From positions 3,286,001 through 3,350,000 of the forward strand of contig NC_135126.1 of assembly GCF_050908995.1 (NCBI RefSeq): DNA of 64,000 bases. The letters are read 5' to 3'. Both the position numbers and the translations under genes were made by a program. How positions within the stretch are numbered: the first letter of the stretch is position 1; every line of letters begins with the position of its first letter. The stretch comes from Andrena cerasifolii. Its lineage: Eukaryota; Arthropoda; Insecta; Hymenoptera; Andrenidae. Of the stretch, positions 60,912-64,000 are shown piece by piece. A model generated the notes under the pieces. That model worked only from the letters and a program-made list of their open reading frames with translations, ran no database searches and was not told the DNA's origin.

Positions 60912-63512
60912 TTCGTAATGGCGGCCGGTGCCTTCTCCTCCCGGCTCTGAACTTCGCGCATTCGCTTCGTAATGTGTACAGGTCGCTTCAAGGAACCCGC
61001 TTGTAACTGCCCGTCGCAAAGCCTCCGCAGCAACTTTCCGCTGACAAATTAAGTACCCGCGCAGCGATTACTTCGTCTATCCATATTTAGCAGGACTTCT
61101 CCTGCCTCTATTTGAATTTTATTATCCAGTCACGCGTGTCGTCCATAACCCTGAGACAAGCTGTACAGTGTCGGGAGCTGGGCGTGTCAAGAGCGGACGT
61201 TAAAGACGCCAAGTTAATTTAAGATTATAGTGATCAGCGCGCGATGCATCGATGCGGCATTAGTATCCCCGTTCGTAGCCCGCTCCTACCATTAAGAGCG
61301 TAACCGAATTTCGTGATCGTTGTCCATCGGCGAAATTGCCGAACGGTTAAGCCGGGAGATCGGCATCGTCCCTCGTCCTGCCTCCGCGTCAGATTTTTCC
61401 TCGAGGTCCTATCGAAATGACTAACGACCGCCTCTGTAATTGCGACTCGCACGGATTATCATTAAGTTCGCACGTACGTGGCGAGGCGGGGATGGCTGGG
61501 GCGCGATGAAAGCCGCGCGGAGACGCGTAATTTCAAATTACAAGGCAGGATCGGTAATTACCAGGGCCCGCTTCGTTACGAGCGTAGGAATTTCTGTCAG
61601 CGTTACTTTGAACGAGCGCGAAATCGCGCCGCGCCGCGCCGGTAATAAAGGAATGTCAATAACGAACGATATCCGGCAATTACCGGTGGCCATCGCCGCG
61701 GCAAAATATCGCTTCGCGCTGCGACGAAATTGCTTTACGCACTTCATTAATGTAATTACCAATTGCTCGATGATTATATTTAATCGGATCGATTGGATTT
61801 CGCGCGTTCCGGCCGCCTACCCCCCTCAGCTAGGGCTGATGCCGAATGCGCTTGATTATCGCGGTGCATCGTGACAATTGCTTCGGGATTTCAGTTCGAA
61901 ACGTCGGGATTGTGTACCTATGTTAAAACGCTTGCCGGGATGGAATAATCTTGCAAAGGAATCACGAAGTTCGTATGTAAATCAGTTCCGTTTTAATCCC
62001 TCCGCAGTCAGTTACACGCGAACTCTGCGCGCGGCGCATCTGCGGTATATCATTCGGCAGGTATTGTCTAATTCCGGGAGCCGCGCGTTTATCAGCAATT
62101 TCTATGGATTAGTTTGGGCTAACGTAAATGGTGTTTGTCGACGCCAGTAATTAGGGGTCGAATTTCACGATCGTTTATGTTCATCTGTTCCTCTAATTCG
62201 CTCGCTCGGTCGTGAACGACGCGGCGGGTCGGTCGGATCCGCGAATTTCGGACGAATTTCGCAGTTCGCAGCGGTTTGACGGGTGGTTATTGTGAACCGA
62301 TCCGTGGCATCGCGTCCCATGCGGTCGAAAGTGTGTTTCGAACAATTCAGACAGTCGAGAGCGTCTCCCGTTTACGTTCAAGCTTTGTAACCAGTTCCCG
62401 ATTCGATCGCCCGCGGTACTCGTTCGTGGACGCAGCAATCGGTTCATCGAGGTGTGCGAATGAACCTGGGTGGAAGGGATCGGGGGTTTGCGGACACGTT
62501 AACTAATTAACCAACAAATTAGTAACATTTCGTCGATGCTCGGAACTTCGGGGCATTCGCTTGCCGAGCATCCGTTCTGCAACCGCGGTGATCTACATAC
62601 GTGCGCGATGACAATCCTCCGCCCCTCGACCTCAGCCCGCCGTAGCCGGCGAGTTTGATTCTTACCCCTTTGGCAGCTTCGCGATACCTGCTGCGACAAT
62701 TAGACGCGTTCACTCGATTACCGTGGAAATTCTCCGTGACGAGCGTTAAAAGCATTATCGTCGGAATTAAGGGAGCAGTGGGAGGCTTAATTTTAAAATC
62801 TCATCATCCCCCATCTCATCAACACTTTATCAAAGTACGTGGTACCACTTTCACCGCGTTAAGTGTTAAGAACGAGGCGAAAGTAATACTTGCCGGGGCT
62901 TGCAACTCTTCCCTTTCTGGGCCGCGATTGGAAGCCTCCAATTAGGTCCCTCCGGGAACCCCTAATTCAGGCTCTCCAACAGTAGCCCATTAGAAGCGAG
63001 TCCAAACGCAATACCGGACAATTTCCTGCGGAGCGGGGGTGAAGGTTGGAAGAAGTCCGGGAAACCTGCAGCAGTGGCATCAATCACGCTTTACAGCGAG
63101 TTCGAAGTATTCGGATTCGCAACCCCCCCACCCGTCTCGATCACTGTCAGCTTCGCGAACGTTGTCGCGGAAGTCCAATAAAGTGAGCTGGTGTCTAGGC
63201 TGGTGCTGGGCCAGGTCGTCGAGTGCGTTCGGCAAAGAGATTCGCGTGCTTGATACGATTTCCAATTCCCGACCGCCATTTCCACCAGGCCTGTCCCTCG
63301 ATGACGTCGCAGCCGGTTGTTCGCTCATCCGAGCGTACACAGGACGACAGATCCTGTTCGCGTGGAAAAGAGCGACCGCTCGAATCGGGAGGGGACTCCA
63401 TGGCAACCACTTCGCGGAGGTTAGGGTAGCGCTGACGGATCAAGAGCATCCTGTCGGGAGAGTGCACCGGGTCGTTGCCCTTGACCTACCGTCGTCAGGC
63501 CGCCACTACCCC

Positions 63513-63513
63513 G

Positions 63514-63545
<32 letters not shown>

Positions 63546-63563
63546 TTCTCTCTCTCTCTCTCT
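63513..63563. repeat. (CT)n microsatellite
   Basis: Interrupted CT run of about 50 bases. Confidence 0.95.
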
Positions 63564-64000
63564 TCCATTTGCAAGCTGTGACGCCTGTGATCGTTCGGTG
63601 ACGCGACACGATGACGTCCCGTCGGTGGAGGGTCATTGAACACTCCGGTGTCATCGCGTTTCGTGGTCGTTCTAGCGTTATTAACCACGGGACCAGCGTT
63701 AATTGCGTTCGAGAGTGCGCATTGTTTTCCTGTTTTCTGGTACAATTAACATCTATCCTGATATAGGGGGTGTTAGAGAGTGTTGCTTGTAACGTGTCTA
63801 GACGCCGAGAGACTGGTGCAAAATGGGATGTTTCGATTGACACTCTTTGGGAATTCAAGAAGGGTTAAATCTGTTCCCCGCATGTTGCTCATTTGAAACG
63901 TTTTTGGCAGTTGTATCTACATACACGCTGCGAATAAATGGTACTTACAGTGTTATTAGAGAGATTCGGGGTAAAAAAATCGAATTTTCTTTTCTCGATT

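Larger units (their letters stand above)
59800..64000. other. Unique CpG-rich stretch, no gene recognised
   Basis: Frames of up to 180 codons (for example 63039-63581) overlap others on both strands, and that one ends in a CT microsatellite. A short wobble-paired hairpin lies at 60862-60911. No domain, tRNA or transposon end is recognised. Confidence 0.55.

Overview
This window looks like nuclear DNA of an insect, most plausibly a hymenopteran such as a bee. That is an inference from three things: CpG-rich unique sequence, the mix of transposon families, and the absence of any bacterial-style gene packing. I find no intact protein-coding gene, tRNA or rRNA in 64 kb. The open frames present are short, overlap one another on both strands, or are low-complexity, and none shows a family motif. 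The window is best read as intergenic DNA or the inside of one or more very long introns. One candidate recursive (zero-length exon) splice site near 13,041 would fit a long plus-strand intron.

What can be supported is mostly mobile DNA, which stands out as AT-rich islands in the CpG-rich background. There are three hAT elements with 8-bp target duplications (215-1016, 9798-11239, 57792-58596); the first keeps a broken piece of transposase. There is one short Helitron (51127-51415) and one solo LTR (6354-6661, minus strand). Two pogo/Tigger-like elements sit one inside the other and both sit inside the second hAT. Two copies of a Tc1/mariner-type element have ends beginning CAGTGGCT. Four short elements have piggyBac-type TTAA boundaries and ends beginning CC (near 4.2, 23.8, 36.5 and 42.0 kb). 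Five long, nearly complete palindromes have TTAA boundaries and G-rich ends (near 19.6, 26.4, 37.9, 44.8 and 53.9 kb). Several other inverted-repeat elements could not be classed.

Two inverted copies of an unidentified repeat, about 31 kb apart (A, 19.26-20.85 kb; B, 51.1-51.9 kb), act as natural controls. Copy A carries a TTAA palindrome where B is empty, and copy B carries the Helitron where A is empty, so both boundaries can be read from the window itself.

Layout: 0-1 kb hAT relic; 1-9.4 kb mostly unique with a TTAA element and the solo LTR; 9.5-12.3 kb nested transposons; 12.3-19.2 kb unique; 19.3-20.9 kb copy A; 21-36.5 kb unique with scattered elements and a long pyrimidine tract; 36.5-39 kb three TTAA-type or adjoining elements; 39-42 kb unique; 42-49.5 kb the densest transposon cluster; 49.5-57.8 kb unique with copy B and one palindrome; 57.8-59.8 kb hAT and an unclassed element; 59.8-64 kb unique. 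No set of genes working together can be described.
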